NCBI GenBank assembly: GCA_018105865.1
Contig: CM030841.1
Coordinates: forward strand, 9,185,729 to 9,249,728
Reading direction: 5' to 3'
Length of the DNA stretch: 64,000 bases
Source of the DNA: Metaphire vulgaris
Lineage: Eukaryota; Annelida; Clitellata; Crassiclitellata; Megascolecidae
The notes beneath the pieces are model-generated. The model ran no database searches. It was not told where the DNA came from and saw nothing but the letters and a program-made list of their open reading frames with translations. A program made the translations under genes and the position numbers. This document shows positions 54,299 through 64,000 of the stretch, in pieces (the first letter of the stretch is position 1; each line of letters starts with the position of its first letter).

Positions 54299-55280
54299 TA
54301 TCGAACTATTGACTGAATGTTTTCAAAACTGTTTACTGACTTCACTCATTGCCGCACTGAATTTGCGTCATATATAGCATCCACCGCTCCAGATAAATGT
54401 CGTCTCTTATTGCGTCCATCGTTCATTTTCAATTGCCTGTCACTATTCGCAGACGATATCGATTCTTGCCGGCGACCAAACAGCTGTCCGTCCCCCCCCC
54501 CCCCCCCACCCACCCACCCCAGCTTCTCTTCGGCGACGGCGCCTATATTCAGGTCCATAAATAACGTTTCTTTGTCGCAAGAAATTGCGTCATAATACTA
54601 ATGCGCGGCATCAAGTTAAGACAATCTTTTTTTGCGCAAAGGAATCTCTTGCGTCGGCGACCTCTTTCCAGACGAGGCGTTTCCATCATATTCCACTTCC
54701 GCCGAGCGCAATACGATGCAGCGGTGGCGCTGCTGGTGTCTCCCGGTGTCTTCAAGGTCTTTGGAGCCGACACCGGGGCGATTTGCGGTCGGATGATTAA
54801 CTGTGTGGGGGGGGGGGCGGTAGAAACGGCTGGGTAGAGTCTTTTTTTGAAGAATAGCCAATGCCAGTGTTCATTTGGTCTGTTTCGAAGTTTTTTTCTC
54901 CGGTGGCGGCAGTTTCTGTCTGCCTGTCCGTCTCTGTCTGTCTGCCTCTACTTATCTGTCTCCTTCTATTTGTCTGTTTATCTGAATCTTGCCTTTATCT
55001 CCATCGGTTGAAAACAAAACGAAATTCACAGTCGATAAGAGAATAAGCAGATAGGTTATCTATGTTGCTAGCCGCGATTACTCGCCGCTCAATTTTAATA
55101 ATCGCTTCTTTTAGATGAAATGGCTGCTCATACATTCCTACAAGATGGAAGGCGGAAAGACAGAACAGTGGTAGTAGTGTAGAAAGTAGACTAAATTATA
55201 GTGCAGAACAGTGTAGTAGAGCCGTCGGAAGAGAGTTCGAGAGTAGCCATAACTTGTCCATAAGGTAACCATATGTTCGG
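54299..55280. other. No gene seen
   Basis: Short poly-C and poly-G tracts near 54494 and 54808, and a TCTG-rich patch at 54915-54980. No convincing exons. Confidence 0.5.
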
Positions 55281-55289
55281 CGGAATGAC

Positions 55290-55352
55290 TGGCCACCGTC
55301 CGCCTCTCAATGGCTCAGCCACCAATGGGCTGATGGCCACGAAACCTGGAAT
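55290..55352. repeat. Dispersed repeat GGGCTGATGGCCAC, copy 2
   Basis: Matches 25287-25350. A hAT MITE is inserted at its end. Confidence 0.6.
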
Positions 55353-55358
55353 CAGCAC

Positions 55359-55603
55359 CAGGATTATTTGTAGAATTATCAATTTGGGGTGTCGGTATAT
55401 TCTGGGGGTCGGTCCCTGCTGAAAAAGTCTGACAGGCAAAAAAGGTCATTACCGGCTCAAGAGATTGTCCCTTGTCCCTTCCTAAAATATTCTGAGAAGC
55501 AAAGGAAGGTCATCCCTGACTCAGATTGGGGGAGGGTGTTGGGGGGTTTCGGTCTCAAATTGGAGGGGGTGCTGAGGATGTTAGGAGTGTAAAAATATTT
55601 CTG
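55359..55603. mobile_element. hAT MITE, CAGGGTTATTT family, copy 4
   Basis: Perfect 8-bp duplications ATCAGCAC. Contains TGACAGGCAAAAAAGGTCAT, and a second similar motif near 55495. Confidence 0.92.
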
Positions 55604-56052
55604 ATCAGCACCCTACACACATTGGGCCTACAGATACCTTTACTTTTTTAACCCTACATTCTTACAATGGGCTTTAACGTCTTCATAACAACATTATTTT
55701 CGATAGCATAATATTATGCCGTGCCATCGGTTTCCTCTTATCTAACTTTAACAAATGCTTCCGCAGATATACATGTCTATACAAATCTACAGAAGTTATT
55801 TTCAATGATTTAATGTTGGCTAATTGCATAATGCTAGCAAAAAAAAAATTCGTCCTTGTGTGTGAACAATTGCGAGCTAATGTGTGCAAAAGAACCCGAT
55901 AGACTATTTGTGCAATATGATTTTTTTCTAAACCTAACAAATATTAACACATGAAACACATTTATATTTATGTCATAATTACAGATAGGCTACAGACTAA
56001 GGCATAATAAATTTCAGCTATAATTACTGCTCAAGCTGGACTGGATTGCTGC

Positions 56053-56543
56053 TAGTGCCGGACTTAGACTTGATGAGACCCTAAGCTATACAAAGTCCAG
56101 AGACCACTTCCTTTATACATTACATCGGGTGGTCACAGAAAAATTTAAAATTTAATAATGAATGTAATATATATATATATATATCCCTTTTAAATTTAAA
56201 CTTTATCCTTTTGAAATTTAAAATTTAACAATAAATGTAATATATGCCTTTTAAATAATTATATGGGAATTATTTTTAAAAAAATAACAAGCAATGAGCT
56301 TACAAAATCACAGCAATATTTCTATTATAATGATCCTTTAAACGTCTTTAAGTAGTCAGAACTTGAAACAGTTTCTTTTTTAATTTTCCAAAAGCAAAAT
56401 AGTTGATCATGTCATCAAAAGATATGCTACGTATAACTTATCGCTTTCTATGCACATAGTGCTAAGTGCAGACAAGTTTCTGAGGCCCCGCCAGATTCTG
56501 AGGCCCTAAGCTGTAGCTTATGTAGCTTGTAAATCCGGCACTG
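56053..56543. mobile_element. hAT MITE, TIR TAGTGCCGGA
   Basis: Ends TAGTGCCGGACTTAG and TAAATCCGGCACTG, with flanks ATTGCTGC and ATTGCTTC (7 of 8). The interior is AT-rich with a short TA run. Confidence 0.85.
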
Positions 56544-56608
56544 ATTGCTTCCAATTGCCACATCATTATGTACTTTCTCGAGTGGTTTTCGTGCAATGCA
56601 AATCTATG

Positions 56609-56660
<52 letters not shown>

Positions 56661-57216
56661 GCGTATAAAAATTATAAATATGTGACAATGTTTTCAATTT
56701 TAGTATTAAAAGCATAATTTGGCGAAATAGAAGAATCATTTTGTCAAGATTTAATAGTCTTTTATTGAGGCAATTAGAATTTGCGACGCCTTCTTAGCTG
56801 CAGTGGTTGATTAATTATGTACGGTGCTTAAAAACGTGAACGAAAATGAATCTTGGGAAGAAAATTGGAATGGAATTTTAAGTGACAGGAAAAATCGAAA
56901 GATGGACGGATAAACGACTGAGTCGATGATTAAAAGTGAGAAAAATGACTCTGAACTAACGTCTTGTGGATAAATATTGCGGAAGTTGTAGAGTTGGCCT
57001 AACTGAATGCAGCAGTTAGACCTATGACATCTATGACTGAAAGTTTTGTTATTTGTATATACAAAGACAAGAAGACAGAATAGGAGAATGTACAGGAACA
57101 AACCTACTAAGAAAAAAGAGGGCAAAGAATGAGATTGAACAGCATGACCATGTGAATGAATGGATGGGTCAGATATAGTGGTTCTCACGCAGGACAGACA
57201 CTACTGACCACTCTAA
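56544..57216. other. No gene seen
   Basis: An (AC)n then (AT)n run at 56613-56660. A LINE-end-like GTGGTTCTCACGCAGGACAG occurs near 57178. Nothing else. Confidence 0.5.
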
Positions 57217-57243
57217 GCATTATTATTATTATTATTATTATTA

Positions 57244-57285
<42 letters not shown>
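57217..57285. repeat. (TTA)n microsatellite
   Basis: TTA units with one TTTTTTA interruption. Confidence 0.95.
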
Positions 57286-57289
<4 letters not shown>

Positions 57290-57290
<1 letters not shown>

Positions 57291-57500
57291 CCGCCGAGAG
57301 AATTTCCGGGTCCCGGTACAAAAAATAGTCACGGCCCCACTCACGGGCCAAATGTGTAAAAAAGTTGATGATTTTTTGCTTGTCAGTCTTCTTATGGCTT
57401 CACACTATTGTTAATACATCATCATCACCGGACCCTGGCCCCTTTGAATTCCATGGGCCCCGGAACAATGTACCGGCTGCACTCCCTCTCCTCAGGCCTG
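57290..57500. mobile_element. MITE-like sequence between TTA arrays
   Basis: CAGGGCCGCCGAGAG, ATTTTTTGCTTGTCAGTC and GGCCCC blocks, in the style of the other MITEs. Ends are unresolved. Confidence 0.4.
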
Positions 57501-57516
57501 TTATTATTATTATTAT

Positions 57517-57551
<35 letters not shown>

Positions 57552-57575
57552 TTATTATTATTATTATTATTATTA
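57500..57575. repeat. (TTA)n and (GTA)n microsatellite
   Basis: TTA, then TAG, then TTA units. Confidence 0.95.
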
Positions 57576-58221
57576 TGGCATTTTGTACTAATGTTGCTGT
57601 GTGCGGTCGTAAAATTTCCATAACGACGTCAAATTTTTTCTCAGTAGAGGTCTACAGTATACTGAATGGGCCTAAAATAAACCACATAGGGAAGCAGAAA
57701 AACAGAAAAAGCCTGCTGAAATAAGACTGTTCAGATATTATACGTTGACAGCATTCCCATACCCTAGCTATTCACATTAATTAATTTGACCAATATGATT
57801 GTTTGTAGATGAAGGTACAGTAGTTGTCCTAGATTATGATGTCCATTGTAAGCGGCAGTGATACTGTATCATTATACGCAGATTGCGTTTCTATTTTTCT
57901 CTACGCGATGTGTCGAAAAGGCAAACATCCAGTTGGCAATCGGCAGCAATTATATTTGTTTGCGTTTCTTTCTGATGATCAAACACAGCGTCCTCATCAG
58001 ATGCGGCATTTGTTGTATTCACTCATCATGAAACCAAAAATTGAATGTCGATTTCTGTCTAAACCTGTCTTAAAGTAGAACAGCTATCTTTTAATCTAAG
58101 CAGCTGCAATTTTAAGGCTATAATACATCTGCTCTACTGCGCGCCGCGAACGAAAATAGGTTAATTAATTAAATTGTCCAGCATTGGTTCGTGTAGACCA
58201 TTGAAGCCTAAATATTTTGCA

Positions 58222-58225
<4 letters not shown>

Positions 58226-58255
<30 letters not shown>

Positions 58256-58289
58256 CATTGACACATTATTGTTATTATTACTATTAAAG

Positions 58290-58354
<65 letters not shown>

Positions 58355-58470
58355 AGGTCATTACTAAATGTTATTATTAGAATTTATTATTATAGGCATA
58401 CAGTTTCTTGGATGTGCCACTTAGAAGTACACGACCTCATTACATGACAATTTAGAACAGAAAATATTTA
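58226..58470 (-). repeat. Retroposon 3' end with (TAA)n tail, copy 1
   Basis: CAGTTTCTTGGATGTGCCAC and TTAGAAGTACACGA adjoin a long (TTA)n array at 58226-58353. The same sequence adjoins another TTA array at 60060-60160. Confidence 0.7.
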
Positions 58471-58479
58471 GGTTTCCAT

Positions 58480-58749
58480 GGTGTAGACCCTGTGTCTGGT
58501 TTTTTAGACAGTGTTTTACCTTGTAATGCCTGGCGTCTCCCGCTGTGTGAAAGAGTGGGGCTCAAGACGAGGATCTGCAAAGGTGAGACTGACAACACAG
58601 ATCTAATATATAGATTCACCATCGATCTCAAAATGCCCTCAGCCACTTGCGTCCACCTATTACGCTGCAGATGAGAGTGTTGTTACCTTGACGAATCGTC
58701 GTCTGCGTGTACGCGTGTATCTCGGTGCGCGCGTGTGCATGTGTGTGTG

Positions 58750-58787
<38 letters not shown>

Positions 58788-59014
58788 GTGGTACTCAACA
58801 CATGCAGGTGCCGATTAATAATGCTCCGTGGAAGCGGAGATGCCGGAGAAAATTCATTTCCGTCTTCTTTCGACCAAATCTGCTCCGCCGTTTCGTCACC
58901 GACCGCAGCAGAGTTCAGAGCGCGCTTATTCCTTACACTGTACGTTGCCGCTATCTTTACAGACTTCCTTACGCTTAGACGCATGAGCTTACGTTTTGCG
59001 CCGACGTGGAAGTA
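58480..59014. other. No gene seen
   Basis: A (GT)n run at 58741-58787. Candidate ORFs are short and unsupported. Confidence 0.5.
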
Positions 59015-59185
59015 CAGTAAAACTTCGTTATAGCGTAATTAACCGGTCTGTAAAATTTAGTGCGATGTATCCTAGGTACGCTATATCCATTATCCAATAC
59101 CATCCAATACGGTAGCGCATCACACGGGACTGTACTGCACATTGCGGTACGTTGTAACCGAGTCCGTTATAACGAAGTTCTACTG
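59015..59185. mobile_element. Tigger/pogo-like MITE, copy 4
   Basis: TA duplications on both sides of CAGTAAAACTTCGTTATAGC ... ATAACGAAGTTCTACTG. Confidence 0.88.
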
Positions 59186-59412
59186 TATATGCAGGCGTAA
59201 ACTGCAGCGATGATGAAATGGCTTCCATTGGAGTATTTATCCACTGGGAGAATATTTCAGGTAGGACCGAGTAAGATGGCCTCCCTCTGTATTTCTTAGT
59301 CGCAGTCACTCTAGGCCTCAGGAGAGATTACACCTTGCTGTTTAGAAACAACAGTACGTCGAGTGACTCAAGGGCTGATTTCGAACCACAGTAGCTTCGG
59401 TCCCAGAATTGT

Positions 59413-59520
59413 CCACGGGTCGGTTTTCTGAACCCAAACCCAACCCAACCCATCAATTTCCTAATCTAACCCAACTCAACTCATAAAATTCCTGTCTGCT
59501 GACCCAACCCAACCCAACCT
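59413..59520. repeat. GGGTTGGGTTGG dispersed repeat, copy 3 (reverse)
   Basis: CCCAACCCAACCCATCA and related units, the reverse orientation of 27905-28125. Confidence 0.7.
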
Positions 59521-59914
59521 GAAGAAAACGTGAAAGTACAATAGCATGTTTTAAAATAGACATAAATTCAAGCACCATAAAGTGTTTATTTAGAGTCGTT
59601 ACTGCAACAGTCCTGTATGCAATCTCCATTGGACTATTTCAACGCTGTTTAGATGCCGATAGCAGCGATCTATAGCGTCTGTAAAATGCTTTCCTACAGA
59701 TGGAAAGTCACGCTCTGACTGTGCCGAGTTGGCTGAGACGAAGATTACAGTGTTACATACTAGTTTTTAAAAGTCTAACCTCTCAGATGACGCTCGATTT
59801 CATTTGCCATTGCCATTTTCGAGTGTAGTCTATAGGCCTAGCGCACTGAATTTTAGCGTTGAACAACGTGAAAATATCTCTTACTTATTGCCAGAATGCC
59901 AGCTAGTTGCCATT

Positions 59915-59972
59915 ATCATTATTGTTTTTATCATTGTTATTATTATTGTTATTATCATAGCTATATTATTGC

Positions 59973-60037
<65 letters not shown>

Positions 60038-60160
60038 GTTATTATTATTATTATTATTAAAGGTCATTATTAAATGTTATTATTTTAAGTTAACAGTTTC
60101 TTGGATGTGCCACTTAGAAGTACACGAGCTCATTACATGAAAATTTAGAACAGAAAAATT
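59915..60160 (-). repeat. Retroposon 3' end with (TAA)n tail, copy 2
   Basis: A TTA array at 59915-60060 followed by the same 3' segment as 58360-58470. Confidence 0.7.
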
Positions 60161-62228
60161 GAATCAACGAGACTGCATTAAAAGTCATATGCCCGTTCGA
60201 AACAGAATAGTCTTACACTTTTTAAATTAATCGGTGTCAGTTAATCTCTAAAGATGTGGAATATAAACCTCTAAACGCTCACTTAGCGGTCTCTGATTCT
60301 GTGATGAACTAAGTGAATGATGAACAGTGAACAGATGCGAATTTGCCCCTCAAAGTTTGAAGGTATTGGACATAAAACTTTGCGGTTCTGCTGGTAATAT
60401 GGCAATTGAAGATGAAGACGAGGATTAGCAAGAGCAATACATTTTCAGAGCGAAATCGGAAAGTTTTTTGGTCTGCTCTTATAATTTCCTGTCAATAACC
60501 TTTCCTGAATTTTCAGGGAAATGATCGCGCTTTTCCGCGGAATTTTGACGCTTGAGGTTCTATGGTCGCGATCGAAAATCACCGAGGCCAAGATTTGACA
60601 GACGCTTAATAAATAACTGTCAAAATAATTGACCCAAATCAGATAACAGGAGAAGCAACGAGAATTTCAGAACAGAAATTAAAGCAGAGAAATGGAACAA
60701 CAAATCGATACAACGCCCGCTGAGAACGAATACGCAAAACGATTTCTAAGCAAGATTTGCAAGTACGTGACATCTGCAAAGAAAGACACTGACAGACGAA
60801 GACACCGACAGACACAAGGACAGTGACAGACCACGATACGTTTTCACATTTGTATACAAAGACATCGGAATATAAAGGCGCTGGTAGAAATGTCAGGCAC
60901 CTAAAATGAATGGAAAGATTTCGCTGTAAAAGCGGTCACTAGAGTCGGTGAAAGATGACTTGACGTAAGACCTAATACAATTAGATATTAAAATCATAAG
61001 AGTGCCCAGGAAGTCTAAAATAAGCGAAATTGTTAGACGTCTGCTTTAGAAATTTGCCAGCAAATCCTTGAATGTCATGCGTTCCAGTGTTGCATTTACC
61101 CTTTAAGATAAATTCAATTATTCGGTTTTCGGGGAGACACATACTCTTGTGCCATCTCTGTTTCTCCGACCAGGGCCGAAAGTAGGCTAATGCTTCAGTT
61201 TTGTCATTCTCTTTCGAAAACAGAAAGAATTTAACTTTTCCAAGTGACTGACCTCTTCCACATCAATAATTCGGAACACCTCTTCTTCGCACAGGAAAAA
61301 TGTCGACATCAAATACAGTTTCATGCGAAGTATTTTCGAATATTTCATGGTGGCTTACTCCCAACAATCAGACGAACAGAATTTTGTATCGAAGAATATT
61401 GCCTACGTTCGATACATTTGAGCTGATGTTGACGTGTTTGGTAAAAATTTCACTATTTCAAACCAAAATTTGTTTAATTAATGGATCGTATACGTCGAGC
61501 CCTTGTTAACGTCCCTGTCAAACAGAGATAGTGAACAGAGAAGCCCTCTGCGTTGGCTTATTGATGGATGGGCCCGGGGGGTCGGGGGGTCGAAAGCTTG
61601 TACCGTTTTGTCGTGGGCCGTTTTGTCTGTACCGCCATGAGGTAATTGTGTCCAAATGTATGCTTCGCATATTTGATCGTCTGTGAATCAGAATCGATGC
61701 GCATGAAAAATAGTTCTGTTGTCATCAAATCGTGACTGCGCAGTGATTTCGTCGCAGCGCCGATTTGCCGTGCAGATCATCGCCGCATCAAAATTCATTG
61801 GAGTGTTCGAAACACATTGACTTTATACGGAACACGAACACACAGTAGGAGGATTGCAGACTCAATAGACCTATTAGACCTGAAGAGACAGAATATGATC
61901 ATCCATGTATGTCATTAAATAATGCATTAAAGTGTGTGCTCAGACATTATCTTAGTGTTAAATCTTATAAGTTTATAGTTTCTTTACTTCAGCTATTTAA
62001 GATCAAAAGGTAAGGTCAACCAGTACTCGAATACGAGTGATGAGTTGACGCTAATCTTCGGTTGCAGATAATTAAGCAGCGACGTAAGGAGCTGACGTCA
62101 TTGATCTAACATACGCTGTAGTTTGTCATTGCGTTCTCTAGCCCCGCGTTTTACCTTCGCAGTTTCGTGTTGTTACTTATCCACGGCGAGGCGATGAACG
62201 GTTGAGTTGGCCACCGGTGACACAACTT
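60161..62228. other. No gene seen
   Basis: About 2 kb with few repeats and no recognisable exons. Confidence 0.5.
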
Positions 62229-62298
62229 GATCACCCATCCAAGTACCAACCCGCGCTCAACGATGCTTAACTTTTGTGTTCTAACTGGAACCGGAAGC
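62229..62298 (-). pseudogene. 5S-rRNA-like fragment (pseudogene or SINE3 head)
   Basis: On the minus strand it reads AAGTTAAGCATCGTTGAGCG then CGGGTTGGTACTTGGATGGG and TGATC. This is the internal-promoter half of 5S rRNA, including the C-box-like region. The first part of the 5S gene is not matched. Confidence 0.7.
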
Positions 62299-63620
62299 AC
62301 AACGTCAGTTAGGTAGATTCACAGCTAAATGAGAGCTAACAAGTAACTTTGCAATCAGGCGCCACGATATTCAGCCGACATTATGCCGATATTCAGAACT
62401 GGAACATCAAACTCGTAAGCTTCCTGACCACAAAATATTTTTACTTCGACATAGCACTGTCGAGACTATTATAGATTCTCTCTACAGTCCTACACTTCAC
62501 TGTATAATTTCCGGCTTTCTCTGCCATCATCGCCGTCTTTTGAGTAACTTATGAACGAACACTTGTCCCATCCATAATAGGACATACATAAACTGCTTAA
62601 TCGATGGTCTGTTTGCTCGGCACGCGAGGTACACATTGCGCCATTAATTTCGATCGTTAAGTTTATAACTTTTAAAGAAACAATGAAAGCAACATTGATC
62701 GATATCATGGATCCTCAAAATTTCCATTAACTTCTAACTTCTTAAATCAACGGGACATTTTACAAATCTCTGTCATGAATCTGTAAAGCGGACATCGGAG
62801 GCGTCGTTTCCTGGATTAAACACTTCAACCGCCTATTTACGAGCACTCAATCTGTGTCCGTAAAACCCATAGTCCGTAATCCATAGGTCGTAGTGGTCAA
62901 GGTAGGCCATTCACAGAAAGGCATTGCTATAGAGAACGATAACAGAATATATGTACTATGGCTAATAAAGACGATTCCGACGATCTGATTAAGAAATTTC
63001 AGCTTATACAAGTCTATGCGTTTCTATGCGTTTTTCGATAATTCTATTTTACTGCAGTTGAAGTAGATTAGGACATGCAGGAGAGTTGGGGACAGATAGC
63101 TAAACAATCGACCTATTTACTATCAGTGGATGCGGATCTACCGCGGATCCTGATAGCGGAAACTCTCGCCGATGCAGATCCTCCGCGGATCCAAACTTGG
63201 CCGATGCGGATTCTCCGCGGTCCCTAAATTTTAGATCCGCACATCTCTGCCTTGCCACGTCTACTACCGATACTATATTAGAAATTATTTGAAGTAAATT
63301 AAATCGGCGATCGTCACGTGACAGGTCACGTGTCTCTGCACATTGTGCACTAGATCCTGCAATGCATTATTATTATTATTCTTCGCTGGAGACGTGTTCC
63401 TGCTTGATTCGTGAAAATCTGCGTTGCATTGAAAGGGTAGATTCTGCTCAAGAGACGTCGTCGCTACAAGCGACACAACAGTGTCATGAGTATCCGATGC
63501 GATAAAATGCATGGCGCGTTAAACACACGCGACTTCTGATTTCTACATTCAGATCCAGATTTTCAGATGCTATGATCAGATTTAGATTATTACAACAAAA
63601 TCTTACGGTTGTGGTCAAGT
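62299..63620. other. No gene seen
   Basis: A short tandem of GCGGATCCTC-like units at about 63130-63230. No supported exons. Confidence 0.5.
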
Positions 63621-63627
63621 CAACGGC

Positions 63628-63868
63628 ATCATCATCATCTTCACTATCATCATAATCACCGTCATCATCATCATCATCATCACCACCACTATCATAATCA
63701 TCGTCGTCGTCTTCATCATCATCATCACACTCCATAGTCCATTCCTTTTAAGAATGGTGTGGCCAAATCAGCGTCATCATCATCGTCGTCGTCGTCGTCA
63801 GCATCATCATCATTATTATCATCATCGTCGTCGTCATCATCATCAACATCGTCATCATCACACTCCAT
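63628..63868. repeat. (ATC)n microsatellite in a direct duplication
   Basis: Two ATC/GTC arrays (63628-63727, 63773-63862), each followed by CATCACACTCCATAGTCCAT, so the block is duplicated. Confidence 0.9.
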
Positions 63869-64000
63869 AGTCCATAAGGACCGTCGAAGCCAATGGTGGA
63901 GAAGTGCTCGTCCATGGTCCTTTCCTTTCCTTGGTCATGTGTATCGCAGTTTAGTTGGTAAATCCAGTCCATTTTCAAGTCAACGACGCCTCCTTCTGAT

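Overview
The window looks like the intron-rich, repeat-dense nuclear genome of an animal, probably a marine invertebrate. It has long introns with GT...AG ends, many tri- and tetranucleotide microsatellites, dozens of short hAT-type elements with 8-bp target duplications, tRNA-derived SINEs and decayed CR1/L2- and RTE-like LINEs. The species cannot be fixed from the sequence. No operons, CRISPR arrays or other prokaryotic features are seen.

One host gene can be reconstructed with good support. It is a voltage-gated proton channel of the Hv1/HVCN1 family on the minus strand, from an ATG at 42169 down to a stop at 64. Eight coding exons (42123-42169, 41077-41223, 16570-16694, 14307-15244, 11636-11689, 3260-3398, 465-580, 64-141) join in consistent phase into a predicted 547-residue protein. 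The order is an acidic N-terminus, S1 with the selectivity-filter Asp, a very long S1-S2 loop, S2, S3, S4 and a C-terminal coiled coil. The gene covers two thirds of the window, and intron 2 alone is about 24.4 kb. The predicted channel is unusual in three ways: the first S4 gating arginine is Leu, the inner acidic residue of S2 is Gln, and the S1-S2 loop carries about 290 extra residues rich in Ser, acidic, basic and Gly runs. The 54-nt exon 5 and the last exon are the least certain parts.

Layout: 1-16.7 kb holds exons 8 to 3 among MITEs, foldbacks and simple repeats. 16.7-41.1 kb is intron 2, packed with hAT MITEs, two SINEs, a nested foldback element, a LINE with a 436-codon uninterrupted reverse transcriptase, and an RTE-like LINE remnant. 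41.1-42.4 kb holds exons 2 and 1 and the presumed 5' end. 42.4-64 kb is upstream or intergenic DNA with a decayed LINE, more MITEs, a 5S-rRNA-like fragment and microsatellites. No second gene could be established there. An ORF with one hydrophobic segment near 53.5 kb and a possible plus-strand exon at 24.05 kb are weak candidates.

The mobile elements share a recurring theme. Many unrelated-looking non-autonomous elements carry the same internal motif, TGACRAGCAAAAAAGGTC or its complement, which suggests a common origin or a shared functional site.
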